The notes under the pieces were generated by a model. It saw only the letters and a program-made list of their open reading frames with translations, had not been told where the DNA came from and did not search any database. Both the position numbers and the translations under genes were made by a program. From Thermoplasmatota archaeon (GTDB lineage: Archaea; Thermoplasmatota; Penumbrarchaeia; Penumbrarchaeales; Penumbrarchaeaceae), in contig JAFGJI010000224.1 of NCBI GenBank assembly GCA_016929175.1, positions 1 through 16,257 of the forward strand: a stretch of DNA of 16,257 nucleotides, given 5' to 3'. Shown here piece after piece: positions 7,502-15,400 of the stretch (positions within the stretch are counted from its first letter, which is position 1; each line of letters begins with the position of its first letter).

Positions 7502-7824
7502 GCCAAGCTTCCCTCTTCAAGGATCTCCTTGACCGATCTCAGGTTCATCCTGTTCTTGACCTTCTTCCTCTCCCTGAGGAGTTCGATAATCTTCTCATCG
7601 AATTCCGAGTTGGGGTATATGGTCTCGGAAGGCTGCATCCCCGTGTTCTCCTCCTTATCCAGCCAATCCATCATGGCCTGTCTTATTACCTGTGAGGGGT
7701 TGTAGCCCCGGTCCCTGCAGTAGGAGAAGAAACGGTTGGCATCATCCGCGAACTCCTGCGTTACCACTATGTGTATCGGGTCACCGGGCTTGTAATTCCT
7801 CTGGCCGTTCTTGCCTCGAGCCAT
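7498..7824 (-). CDS. Ribbon-helix-helix (RHH) domain protein, probable transcription regulator
   Basis: A 108-residue protein that probably binds DNA as a dimer. After a basic N-terminus, residues 17-22 (IHIVVT) form the expected beta-ribbon. Residues 24-39 form the first helix, and after the GYNPSQ turn residues 44-57 form the second, a standard RHH order. The C-terminal half (60-108) is charged, with a probable helix rich in Lys, Arg and Glu that may serve binding or oligomerisation. The ATG at 7824 is chosen because GGAAGGT lies 6 bases upstream; a GTG five codons earlier would lie on top of that site. It lies 52 bases downstream of the TrpRS stop and may be read with it or from its own promoter. 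The target is unknown; no toxin partner is adjacent. Confidence 0.8.
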   Translation of the reverse strand: MARGKNGQRNYKPGDPIHIVVTQEFADDANRFFSYCRDRGYNPSQVIRQAMMDWLDKEENTGMQPSETIYPNSEFDEKIIELLRERKKVKNRMNLRSVKEILEEGSLA

Positions 7825-7857
7825 TTGCCAACCTTCCACGGAGACTAATCTTGGCCG

Positions 7858-7871
7858 GTCATATTTGATAT
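7858..7871 (-). promoter_or_regulatory. A/T-rich element with short inverted repeat upstream of the RHH gene
   Basis: In the 52-base gap between the TrpRS stop and the RHH start, the sequence holds ATAT-TTG-ATAT (7861-7871). On the minus strand the neighbourhood reads AAATATCAAATATG, which could be a TATA box, an operator for the RHH protein itself, or both. Confidence 0.35.
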
Positions 7872-7876
7872 TTACC

Positions 7877-9190
7877 CTATTCTTCGCTGATGAAGATATT
7901 CAGAAGATGCTCCGTTTCGTCCCTCTTATCTTTCAATTCCCCGAGAAATCCCCTCATATACTCGACGGCTTCCCTCTTGCATTGCCCGCACAGCCTCTCG
8001 CCGGAAAGACACTCCTCCTTTATCCTCTGTATCTCCTTCTCTTCCTTCACCGTGTGGAACAGCATGGTCTCGAACACGGAGCATATATCCGGGCGTCCTC
8101 CCTCCCTCCTCTGCTGCTCGGCGGTCTCTCTCCCACCGGTGACGGCTTTCATCAGTTTCCCGGCCGCTTCCTCCGGGGCATCGTCAAGGAAGATCGCGGT
8201 CTCGGGTTTGGATGAGCTCATCTTCTCGCCGGTGAGGCCTTTGATGAAGCGGTGATAGGTCGATGCGGGGGGAAGGAACCCGTATTCGCCTTCCTCCGCC
8301 TCAACACCAGCCATTGCCTCATCCATGGGGATGAGGTCCGACCTCGAAGCGCCTGTCAGATAGAGAGCCTTGTACGCAGGGATCATCTTGAAGTCCAGGA
8401 AACCCTCCTTTTCCAGGGATGCCTTTGCCCTCCTCAGGCGTCCCTCGACGTCATCATCGACCTTCACGAAAACGCCTATCCTGCCGTCAGAGGTCTCCGT
8501 GGCGTTGTAGGTCCTGAAGGAAGAAGCCAGGTCCCTGCACAGCCTCATATGCGGGTCCTGGTCGATACCAACGGGTACAACAACGGGGATCGGTCCGAGC
8601 TTGAGCTGCGGGTGCAGGATGTCGCCGGCCTGGAGAAGGGGTGCGTTCATATGCCCCATGTTCGTCTGGTCCGTGAAGCCGTAGATCGCCCTCATGGTCG
8701 ACAGGTTCACCTTCTTTCCAAGGAGCAGTGCAAGGTCCTTTACCTCCTTCCTCCTGGATTGGAAATAGACCTCGAGCCCTTCCTTCCCGATCCCCAATGC
8801 CAGATAGTTGCGGACGTAGGACCCTATGGCGAGTTCCCTCGCTTTCTTCAAGGGCATGTTCCTTGTGGCGTATGATTCCAGATCGGCGATGCCCACGAAG
8901 ACCCTGGCCCCGAATTCCTGCAGGTAGCTTATCTGGTCTATGACCATCTTGTGGCCGAGGTGCATCCTCCCCGAAGGCATCAGACCCGACATGATCGCAA
9001 AGGGTTCCCCCCTTTTTATCCTCCTGGAAACATATTCGAAACCCCTGTGGCCGAAGACGATCCTCTCCTTGAAAAGTCTCGGCTGCGTGTCGGGGTCCGA
9101 CACCATGGCGGGATCGAAGGGTTCTATTCCGAACTCCTCCATCAGGTGGGAATAGTCATCGGTCTCCGAATACGACCATGGGTCCAGCAT
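7877..9190 (-). CDS. trpS: Tryptophanyl-tRNA synthetase
   Basis: Class I synthetase that charges tRNA-Trp with tryptophan. The 437-residue protein has the HIGH-equivalent HLGH (77-80) after SGLMPSGRM, the binding-pocket stretch GIDQDPHMRL (208-217), and KMSSS (323-327) after STYHRF, all as in archaeal/eukaryal TrpRS. About 80 residues (226-305), rich in acidic residues, separate the DPH block from the PPASTYHRF block. The C-terminal helical part has a Cys pair, CGQC (401-404). The ATG at 9190 is chosen over an upstream in-frame ATG at 9286 because GGAGGTG lies 7 bases before it and the extra 32 residues look like untranslated DNA. It is divergent from alba and precedes the RHH gene on the same strand. 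Confidence 0.95.
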   Translation of the reverse strand: MLDPWSYSETDDYSHLMEEFGIEPFDPAMVSDPDTQPRLFKERIVFGHRGFEYVSRRIKRGEPFAIMSGLMPSGRMHLGHKMVIDQISYLQEFGARVFVGIADLESYATRNMPLKKARELAIGSYVRNYLALGIGKEGLEVYFQSRRKEVKDLALLLGKKVNLSTMRAIYGFTDQTNMGHMNAPLLQAGDILHPQLKLGPIPVVVPVGIDQDPHMRLCRDLASSFRTYNATETSDGRIGVFVKVDDDVEGRLRRAKASLEKEGFLDFKMIPAYKALYLTGASRSDLIPMDEAMAGVEAEEGEYGFLPPASTYHRFIKGLTGEKMSSSKPETAIFLDDAPEEAAGKLMKAVTGGRETAEQQRREGGRPDICSVFETMLFHTVKEEKEIQRIKEECLSGERLCGQCKREAVEYMRGFLGELKDKRDETEHLLNIFISEE

Positions 9191-9214
9191 GTTGGTCCAC
9201 CTCCAGGCTCGGGC

Positions 9215-9220
9215 TATATA
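9215..9220 (-). promoter_or_regulatory. TATA-like hexamer upstream of trpS
   Basis: The minus strand reads TATATA within GGTATATAGCCC, 24 bases before the ATG. At normal spacing transcription would begin at or next to the ATG, which conflicts with the good GGAGGTG ribosome site. The working box may instead be the A/T-rich stretch near 9245-9256. Confidence 0.35.
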
Positions 9221-9292
9221 CCACATCCGGGAAGGAAGAGGACGATTATTTGATTTTTCCATCGGGCTTGAAAAGGGACCAATCAAAAACTG

Positions 9293-9300
9293 TTATATAT
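9293..9300 (+). promoter_or_regulatory. TATA box of alba
   Basis: TTATATAT, preceded by an A-rich BRE-like AAAAACTG, lies about 50 bases upstream of the alba ATG. It predicts a leader of about 27 bases carrying a GGGGG ribosome site. It is the strongest TATA match in the window, as expected for an abundant chromatin protein. Confidence 0.7.
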
Positions 9301-9348
9301 TTCGGACCCTCATGTCGGGCGACCGAACGAATACTGGGGGCACCAGCA

Positions 9349-9630
9349 ATGACAGAGAACAACACGGTTTACATCGGCAGAAAGCCCTCGATGAACTACG
9401 TTCTTGCAGTGGTAACACAGTTCAATTCAGGGGCGGAGCATGTCACGATCAAGGCCCGGGGAAGAGCCATCTCCAAGGCGGTCGATGTCGCGGAGATCGC
9501 CAGGAACAGGTTCCTCAAAGGTTATGACCTTGGTGACATCAGGATCGGAACGGAGAACGTGGAAGACGACGAGAAAGAAGGCGGCATCAACGTATCCTGG
9601 GTAGAGATAGTCATCAGGAAAGGGGTATAG
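9349..9630 (+). CDS. alba: Chromatin and RNA-binding protein Alba
   Basis: Small dimeric protein that coats DNA and also binds RNA. The 93-residue product covers the whole family length. It starts with VYIGRKPSMNYVLA (7-20), the conserved Alba N-terminal block, continues with IKARGRAISKAVD, and ends in a basic strand, EIVIRKG. At the position of the two lysines studied in Sulfolobus Alba (K16/K17) this protein has Arg11-Lys12, so only the second lysine remains. The ATG at 9349 is chosen because the family block begins seven residues later; upstream in-frame codons run through the promoter. The gene has its own TATA box and a downstream hairpin/T-tract, so it is probably a single-gene unit. 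Confidence 0.96.
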   Translation: MTENNTVYIGRKPSMNYVLAVVTQFNSGAEHVTIKARGRAISKAVDVAEIARNRFLKGYDLGDIRIGTENVEDDEKEGGINVSWVEIVIRKGV

Positions 9631-9652
9631 CTCAAAGACCATGTAGAACGAC

Positions 9653-9680
9653 CTTCTGGACGCCCTTCCAGAGGTTTTTT
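9653..9680 (+). terminator. Hairpin plus T-tract terminator after alba
   Basis: CTTCTGGA pairs with TCCAGAGG (8 bp with one T-G wobble) around a 6-base loop, followed directly by six T. It starts 23 bases after the alba stop. Archaeal termination mainly needs the T-tract, and the hairpin is an extra that resembles a bacterial intrinsic terminator. Confidence 0.65.
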
Positions 9681-9687
9681 CATACCC

Positions 9688-9702
9688 AATTAATTATTAA
9701 TA
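9688..9702 (+). promoter_or_regulatory. Palindromic A/T-rich promoter element of the L44e operon
   Basis: The 15 bases are all A or T. ATTAAT-T-ATTAAT (9689-9701) is an inverted repeat around one central base. It lies about 67 bases upstream of the L44e ATG and 8 bases after the alba terminator T-tract, and is the only TATA candidate for this operon. It predicts a leader of roughly 40 bases. Confidence 0.5.
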
Positions 9703-9762
9703 GTGGTTCCAGGATACCGCCTTCCTGCACCGCCAACAGATGTGCAATCCGGGTGAGTTCAA

Positions 9763-10041
9763 ATGAAGATGCCGAGGACGATTAAGAGGTATTGTCCCTC
9801 TTGCAAGACGCACACAGCTCAAGAGGTCGACAGGGTCAAGAAAAGGAAGGCCAGTGAGCTTGCTTGGGGTCAGAGGCGCTTCAGGAAGGTGACATCCGGC
9901 TACGGAGGGTTCCCCAGACCGAAACCGGAAGGGAGAGAAAAACCTACAAAGAGGGTCAATCTGAAGTACACATGCAAGAGCTGTAAAAAATCCTGGCAGA
10001 GCCCGTCGATAAGGGCCAAGAGGTTCGAGCTCACGGAATGA
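9763..10041 (+). CDS. rpl44e: Large-subunit ribosomal protein L44e (eL42)
   Basis: Zinc-binding protein of the archaeal/eukaryal 50S/60S subunit near the tRNA E site. The 92-residue length is normal. The N-terminus is the family's MKMPxxIxxYCPxC, and zinc ligands are Cys11, Cys14, Cys71 and Cys74. The central GYGGFPRPKP segment (47-56) matches the conserved E-site loop. The ATG follows GGTGA by 6 bases. It is the first gene of the operon and its end overlaps an ATG in the S27e region, so the two are translationally close. Confidence 0.97.
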   Translation: MKMPRTIKRYCPSCKTHTAQEVDRVKKRKASELAWGQRRFRKVTSGYGGFPRPKPEGREKPTKRVNLKYTCKSCKKSWQSPSIRAKRFELTE

Positions 10042-10055
10042 CGGGAGTGATCATC

Positions 10056-10253
10056 ATGACAGGACCCAGAAGCAAATTCCTCAAGGTGAAATGCGGAGAC
10101 TGCGGAAATATCCAGACAATATTTGACCGGACCAATATCCGTATCAGCTGCACGGTGTGCGGTGCCACCATGGCCACCCCCAAAGGCGGAAAGGCCGAGA
10201 TCAAGGGCGAGGTCCTTGGGAGGGTGGATACGGACCTTGAACAAGGAGGTTAG
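10056..10253 (+). CDS. rps27e: Small-subunit ribosomal protein S27e (eS27)
   Basis: Zinc-ribbon protein of the small ribosomal subunit. The 65 residues carry CGDC (13-16) and CTVC (32-35), followed by the conserved PKGGKAEI stretch. The ATG at 10056 is chosen because GGGAGTGA lies about 6 bases upstream and the protein then begins close to the family's usual RSKFLKVKC. An in-frame ATG at 10038, overlapping the L44e stop, would add six residues and is the alternative. The gene sits 14 bases after L44e and 5 bases before the aIF2-alpha gene. Confidence 0.95.
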   Translation: MTGPRSKFLKVKCGDCGNIQTIFDRTNIRISCTVCGATMATPKGGKAEIKGEVLGRVDTDLEQGG

Positions 10254-10258
10254 AACAG

Positions 10259-11059
10259 ATGGCACAGGCCAACGACATGCCGGATGAAGGAGAACTGGTG
10301 GTTGCCACCGTTAAACAGGTCAAGAACTTCGGTGTGGTCGTTGAGCTTGATGAGTATCCGGGGAAAGAAGGCTTCATTCACATTGCCGAGGTCGCATCCG
10401 GCTGGGTCAAATACATTCGCGATCACGTGAGGGAAGGGCAGAAGGTCGTATGCAAGGTCCTTGGCATAGACGAGAGAAGGAAGAACCGGACAGTTGACCT
10501 ATCTTTGAAGGCGGTCAACGAGCATCAGAAGCGTGAGAAGATACAGCAGTGGAAGAGCGAGCAGAAAGCCCAGAAGCTCCTGCAGCTCCTCTGCGAGAAC
10601 ATGGGAATGGGAATTGGAAAGGGCATGGAGGAGTTCGGTTACGACCTTATCGCGGAATACGGTTCCCTCTACCACGCCTTCGAGGCTGCCGCAATGAAGG
10701 AGGTTGCTCTGGAGGAATCGGGTTTCGAGGGGGCATGGATCCAACCCTTCATAAAGATGGCCCGCGAGAATATTACCCCCCCCTATGTGGAGATACACGG
10801 CATCCTGGAGCTTACCTCCACCAACCCTGAAGGTATCCAGGATATCAGATCCTCTCTGGAGAAGGCAGAATCTGTCGTGAAGGGCATAGATGACGTCAAG
10901 CTTGATATCCTCTACATCGGTTCACCAAGATACCGGTTGGTCCTTGTTGCCCCGAACTACAAGGTGGCCGAGGATATTCTCAGGTCCGCTGCCCAGGCGG
11001 CGGTGGACCATCTGAACTCGAGGAGCGGGTCGGGCAAGTTCGTCAGGAACAAGGAATGA
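10259..11059 (+). CDS. eif2a: Translation initiation factor aIF2, alpha subunit
   Basis: Subunit of the aIF2 trimer that delivers initiator tRNA to the small ribosomal subunit. The 266-residue length is typical. An S1-type OB fold occupies about residues 11-85 (VKNFGVVVEL, then KEGFIHIAEV). A helical domain follows (about 86-175), then the C-terminal alpha-beta domain that contacts aIF2-gamma (about 176-266). Ser47 in ASGWVK lies in the loop corresponding to the phosphorylated serine region of eukaryotic eIF2-alpha; whether it is modified here is unknown. A strong AGGAGGT spans the S27e stop and precedes the ATG by 9 bases. The operon continues with nop10 after 18 bases. Confidence 0.97.
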   Translation: MAQANDMPDEGELVVATVKQVKNFGVVVELDEYPGKEGFIHIAEVASGWVKYIRDHVREGQKVVCKVLGIDERRKNRTVDLSLKAVNEHQKREKIQQWKSEQKAQKLLQLLCENMGMGIGKGMEEFGYDLIAEYGSLYHAFEAAAMKEVALEESGFEGAWIQPFIKMARENITPPYVEIHGILELTSTNPEGIQDIRSSLEKAESVVKGIDDVKLDILYIGSPRYRLVLVAPNYKVAEDILRSAAQAAVDHLNSRSGSGKFVRNKE

Positions 11060-11077
11060 GATGCAGCGGTCGTGTTC

Positions 11078-11248
11078 ATGGTGAGAAGCAGGATACTTAG
11101 ATGCAACCGATGCGGGAAATATACCCTGAAGGAGACGTGCAGGGAATGTTGTATCCCGACTGAAAATACCTTCCCGCCGAGGTACTCCCCCCAGGACCGT
11201 TTCGGAAGATACAGGAGAATGTATCACACCGACGAGAAGGAGGATTGA
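11078..11248 (+). CDS. nop10: H/ACA RNP component Nop10
   Basis: Small protein of the H/ACA guide-RNA complex that makes pseudouridines in rRNA, binding Cbf5. My own translation gives 56 residues. The zinc-ribbon has Cys9, Cys12, Cys21 and Cys24 within CNRCGKYTLKETCREC, closely matching the archaeal Nop10 signature (CGxYTLK). The second half has PPRYSPQDRFGRYRR (33-47), the conserved PPxxSPxDxYxxYRR segment. The start may be the ATG at 11078 or the GTG immediately after it, and the ribosome site is weak for both. It lies 18 bases after aIF2-alpha, and its last codons hold the ribosome site for the PAC2 gene, so the two should be coupled. Confidence 0.95.
   Translation: MVRSRILRCNRCGKYTLKETCRECCIPTENTFPPRYSPQDRFGRYRRMYHTDEKED
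11237..11243 (+). promoter_or_regulatory. Shine-Dalgarno site fixing the TTG start of the PAC2-family gene
   Basis: AAGGAGG inside the last codons of nop10 lies 7 bases before the TTG at 11251. It leaves only 1 base before the alternative in-frame TTG at 11245, so 11251 is preferred. Confidence 0.75.
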
Positions 11249-11250
11249 AG

Positions 11251-12015
11251 TTGGACAATGTCATTATCAGGTTCATCGAGAGACCGGTCCTCGAGAACGT
11301 TGTCCTGATCGAAGGGCTTCCAGGAGTCGGAAACGTCGGAAAGCTTGCCGCCGAGCATCTGGCCGAGGAGTTGAAGTTCACCAGATTCGCCGAGATCTTC
11401 TCCAAGTACCTGCCGCCCCAGGTCCTGGTCGGGGCGGATGGTACGGTCCAGCTTGTCAAGCACGACCTCTATTATAGGAAGGGTGCATCCGGTACCAGGG
11501 ACATGCTCCTGCTTACCGGGGATTACCAGGGGCTTACACCCGAGGGGCAGTACGAACTCTCCCACGAAACGGTAAGAATGGCCAAGGAGATGGGAGTTAC
11601 GCTCATCTTCACTCTTGGCGGATACGGGGTCATCAAACTCGTCGAGGAGCCTGGCGTCCTGGGTGCCGTGACATCCGTAGACCTGAAAACATCCCTTGAA
11701 GAGGCCGGTGTCGTTTTCCTGAGCGGTGAGCCCAGTTCCGGCATAATCGGGGCTTCCGGCCTGCTCCTCGGTCTGGGCTCCCTGGAGGGGATCCCGGGTG
11801 TCTGCCTGATGGGAGAGACGTCGGGATATTTCGTCGATCCCAGGTCCGCAAGGGCCGTGCTTCAGGTCCTCTCGAAATATCTTGGATTCAATCTGGATTA
11901 TTCGAGCCTGGAGAAGAAAGCGATGCAGATAGACGAGATCACATCGAGGATCAAGGAGAACCTGGATGAGACAGAGGAAAAGGAGAGACCCGAGGACCTG
12001 AGGTATTTCGGATAG
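11251..12015 (+). CDS. PAC2-family protein, putative proteasome assembly chaperone (COG2047-like)
   Basis: Archaeal relative of the eukaryotic proteasome assembly chaperone PAC2, 254 residues from a TTG start. The N-terminal EGLPGVGNVGKLAAEHL (about 22-38) is the family hallmark. It is followed by LLLTGDYQ (about 87-94), LGGYGV, and the Gly-rich SGIIGASGLLLGLGS with GETSGYFVDP near the end of the domain. The last residues form a charged helix ending in RYFG. Related archaeal proteins have been reported to interact with the 20S proteasome, and the role here is inferred. The gene closes the L44e operon, an arrangement (aIF2-alpha, nop10, COG2047) common in euryarchaea. Only 5 bases separate its stop from the convergent gene's stop. 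Confidence 0.92.
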   Translation: MDNVIIRFIERPVLENVVLIEGLPGVGNVGKLAAEHLAEELKFTRFAEIFSKYLPPQVLVGADGTVQLVKHDLYYRKGASGTRDMLLLTGDYQGLTPEGQYELSHETVRMAKEMGVTLIFTLGGYGVIKLVEEPGVLGAVTSVDLKTSLEEAGVVFLSGEPSSGIIGASGLLLGLGSLEGIPGVCLMGETSGYFVDPRSARAVLQVLSKYLGFNLDYSSLEKKAMQIDEITSRIKENLDETEEKERPEDLRYFG

Positions 12016-12020
12016 GCTCC

Positions 12021-12488
12021 TCAAGCGATGTTCTCCACGAACACCAGGGTCATCGTATCTTCCCTCGTCTCGTAGCTCAGGGACCTCAGATGGGTATTAC
12101 CGGAGCAGTCGAAGCGGACATCCATGTCGATGATGTATGTCTCGTAATGGCTTCCGATGCATGTTATCCTGATCTCGATGTTCTCCCCTGCCGCCAGGTC
12201 GCTCGGGTCCGGATCATGCTTACCGACGCTGCCGCCGTCCTTCAATCTGACAGACACGCTGCATTCCAGTGACCTCAAGTTCCTGTTGCCCAGGTTCGAA
12301 AGAAGGATGTTCACGTTCACGGTTCCCCCGGTCCCTCCGCCGCCGAAGGCTTCATGGTACACCGTTCTGACCTCGAGTTCGGTCCTTGGGATGGCCCATT
12401 GGTACATCCCGAAGGATATCAACAGGACTATCAGGACCACGAGGGGGGCCATCCAGGGCAGTTTCTTCTCCCAGCCGTCCTTCAGCAT
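12021..12488 (-). CDS. Small membrane-anchored protein with CARDB-like outer beta domain
   Basis: Unrecognised 155-residue protein. Residues 1-10 are basic and residues 11-31 form one hydrophobic helix, which predicts an N-in signal anchor. The rest (about 35-155) lies outside and looks like a single beta-sandwich: alternating hydrophobic strands, the VNILLSNLGNRNL stretch, and a LAAGENIEIRI strand, a pattern seen in CARDB-type domains. It has three cysteines in the outer domain. The ATG at 12488 is preceded by a GGTGAT purine tract, and the open frame upstream of it is inside the preceding gene. It begins 4 bases after the stop of the giant protein, so the two form an operon and probably act together at the membrane. 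No enzyme motif is visible. Confidence 0.8.
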   Translation of the reverse strand: MLKDGWEKKLPWMAPLVVLIVLLISFGMYQWAIPRTELEVRTVYHEAFGGGGTGGTVNVNILLSNLGNRNLRSLECSVSVRLKDGGSVGKHDPDPSDLAAGENIEIRITCIGSHYETYIIDMDVRFDCSGNTHLRSLSYETREDTMTLVFVENIA

Positions 12489-12492
12489 TCCA

Positions 12493-15400
12493 TCACCCCC
12501 CGCCTCCAAGCACCCATGCCCAGAAGGTGAGCAGCGGGGAAGGAATGGTGACGCTTCCATCGTTCCTTTCGATGTCCAAGACCATCGTGTCCTTGTCCAC
12601 CGACAGGCCGTTGATCAGGCTGGTTCCCGCGATCTTCCTTGTCCTGAGAGTGATGAAATAGATGTTGGGGGTGTAGGTATCGTCCTTAAGCGTGGCCTCC
12701 CCAGAGACCTTGATCTGGAAGCCTCCTCCCTCGGCATCATCTATGAAGATGAGGGGGTAGATTCCGTATCCCATCCTTGCCGAGAGGGTAAGGTGTTCCA
12801 GGTCGCTGCCCAGGATGGACAGGGATGACAGGACGAAGCTTTCCATGACGGGGAGTCTGTCGAGCTCTATCGATAGAAAACCGATCCCTTCACTGTCTAT
12901 GACGTAATCCTCACCGGAATAGTATGTCCGGGTGTTGCCGATGTCATCCACATAGACCTTGTACCTGCCCCGCTGCCCGAAACCCGCGCCGTCATATTCG
13001 ATGAAAATGTCCATGTCGCTGTCGGAGGCCGTCAGGGTCAGGACCGGCAGACCCTGCAGAGGGAACGGCTCCTGGATCGTGAAATCCCTGGTCGGGTGCA
13101 GGTCAACATTGAAGGTGAGGGGGAGGTCATGGAATATGGCATAGACCTGGGACCACCGCCCGTCCATGTACTTCGTGATCTTGAAATATAGATGCTCGAT
13201 GGAGCGTGAGGCCTGATAATCCGCTGTTATTCCGTCCCCTATAAAAGCGTTGAGCCGCAGTTTCGACGGGACCTTCGGAAGGTACATCTGTCTGATGGAA
13301 AGGATAGGGGATGACTTTCGGAGAGTGGCCATTGTGGGTCCGAGGTCCATCTGCTGGCCGTCAAGATCTTTGACCTCGACATCCATATCGATCCTCATGG
13401 ACCCTCCGATGGAGAGGTCCGTGAATATCGTCATGTCCAACGACAGGTCCATGCCCTCTATCAATCCCGTGATGTAAACTGAGATGTCCCTGTCCTGGAC
13501 CCCGTTGGTCCTTATCAAGAACCAGTCGAAACCCGGGCTGTAGCCTTTGAAGTCCATACCGGCGGTGATCGTCTCCTCCGAGAATGAGAGGTTGACCGAA
13601 CCGGTCGCAGGCATTCCATCCAGGTATATCTTGCCGTCCACCGAGCCGTTCTCCCCCGTCCCCATCTGCTCTATCCATATCCCGTGTGTCCACAATGCCT
13701 CAGGGATCTCGAAATCACCCTTCTTCCTGACATTCAGTATCAGGTCCAGGGTCTCACCCTTCTCTGACAGGTCCCAGGACATTGAGAAACCTGTGGAATA
13801 TTTCCCGACGGCCAGGGTCAGGCTTCTCGATATCCCGGATGCAAGCAGGAGCGGCGCCTTTCCTATCTCCGAGAGTGAAAGTATAATATCGGAATAATCG
13901 GAGATCGACCCGATACCGATAAGGTTTGGTATGGAGATCTCCGGGGTATCCACGATGGATGGGGTATCTATGTGTGTACGCACAGGCAGGGGCACGAATG
14001 CCATGGTGACCTCAAGGTTGGAATCCAGGTCCTCGATGACGGCATAGAAATTGGATTCTCTTTGGGTCTCGAGTTCGATGAAACCCGCCGACCCGTTGTT
14101 GTATGTGAACGACCTGAACCTGTTCAGCCTGAGACCGACGGCGGAGAGTTCATTTTCCTTGCGAACGGATACGAAGTTCCTCTCCGGAAGGTCGATGGGT
14201 TTGACCGTTGTGCTGTTTGCAGTGAACATCTCAAGGGTGCCTATCGCACCCTCTCCGGACATGACCTCCAGCTGATCCCGGGACCTCTTCATCGAGAGTG
14301 ACGACGGGATGTCGTAGATGTTCACATCGAAAAAGAGTTCCTGGTCCCGGTACCTGTACTCGATCCCCCCGATACCTGCGGGAGTTCCGCCGTCGGTCCC
14401 CTCGTAGGATAGCAGGTCATCCGATGAGACGAGATGGACCCTGGATGGTATGTCGATAATATCGATGAAGGCGGACCTCTGCTGGAACAACGCCCCGATA
14501 CGGACCCTTCTCACCTCCTCAAGCCCCAGTGTGATATCGGTTCCGTTCCTGAAGGTGCCGCTGTAGTGGGATATGCTCTCCAGATGAGCCGAGATCGCCG
14601 GTGCGATACCACCGTGATCAAAGAAGGCCACGTAGTTGCCGGTGTTGTTGAGGAACGGCCCCGTGCTAAAGCGGTAATCCAGGGAGCCGATCCTGTCACC
14701 GAAGCATTCGAGCATCGTGGACCCCTGTCGACCGGGCATCTCGGCGACCGCACGGGGGATCTCCCTCAGCAGCATACCGATCCTGTAGAACCTCCCCGCG
14801 ATCCCGCTCATGAAGCTATCGAAGATGTTCAGCATCCCGGAACCGCCATCCTCCGTTTCCGGCACAGAGGCCGTGGTCTCGATCCGGAGCCTGCCCGGGA
14901 TGTCCCTGACCGCCACCTCCGTGGCTTCCATATCATCGAATGAGCCGGTGCTCCCCCAGTCCCTGTAAATGGCCTCTCTGAACCAGAGCTCGCCTATTCC
15001 GTCAGGGGTAATGACCTCAACGACGGTCCTGTCCTTTTCGCTGTCCTCCGCGTAGGTGATGTTCAAGGTAAGCCGACAAGGAAGGACCGGCAGCTGAATT
15101 TCGGCGTCTATCAGGTCAGCTCCGAATTCGGCATACCTTATACCAAGGCTCACGGTATCATCCGGTTCCCCGCTGCCGGCCTGCCATTGGACCCGATCGA
15201 TGGGGGAGCCTATATCCTCGATATCGAGAGTGAGCTTCCCGGTCCCGATGATACGCTCATGGGATCTGTCATGCGAGATCATGAGGTTGAGATAAGCCCG
15301 GTCTTCCAGAACCTGGTCGAAGACACGCATGACCGAGATCGAGATGGAGACCTCGCGTGGTGCTGTTCCGAATGTATAGGAGATGGTGTAGGGGCCTAGC

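Noticed and set aside
9191..9286. 32-residue N-terminal extension of TrpRS
   Set aside because: It crosses the promoter region shared with alba, and the ATG at 9190 has a strong GGAGGTG.
12489..12560. 24-residue N-terminal extension of the small membrane protein
   Set aside because: It lies inside the end of the giant gene. The ATG at 12488 has a ribosome site and gives a normal basic-then-hydrophobic signal anchor.
14434..14943. 169-residue plus-strand open frame
   Set aside because: Antisense to the giant protein, rich in Pro/Arg/His as expected of a GC-rich shadow frame, and without a motif.
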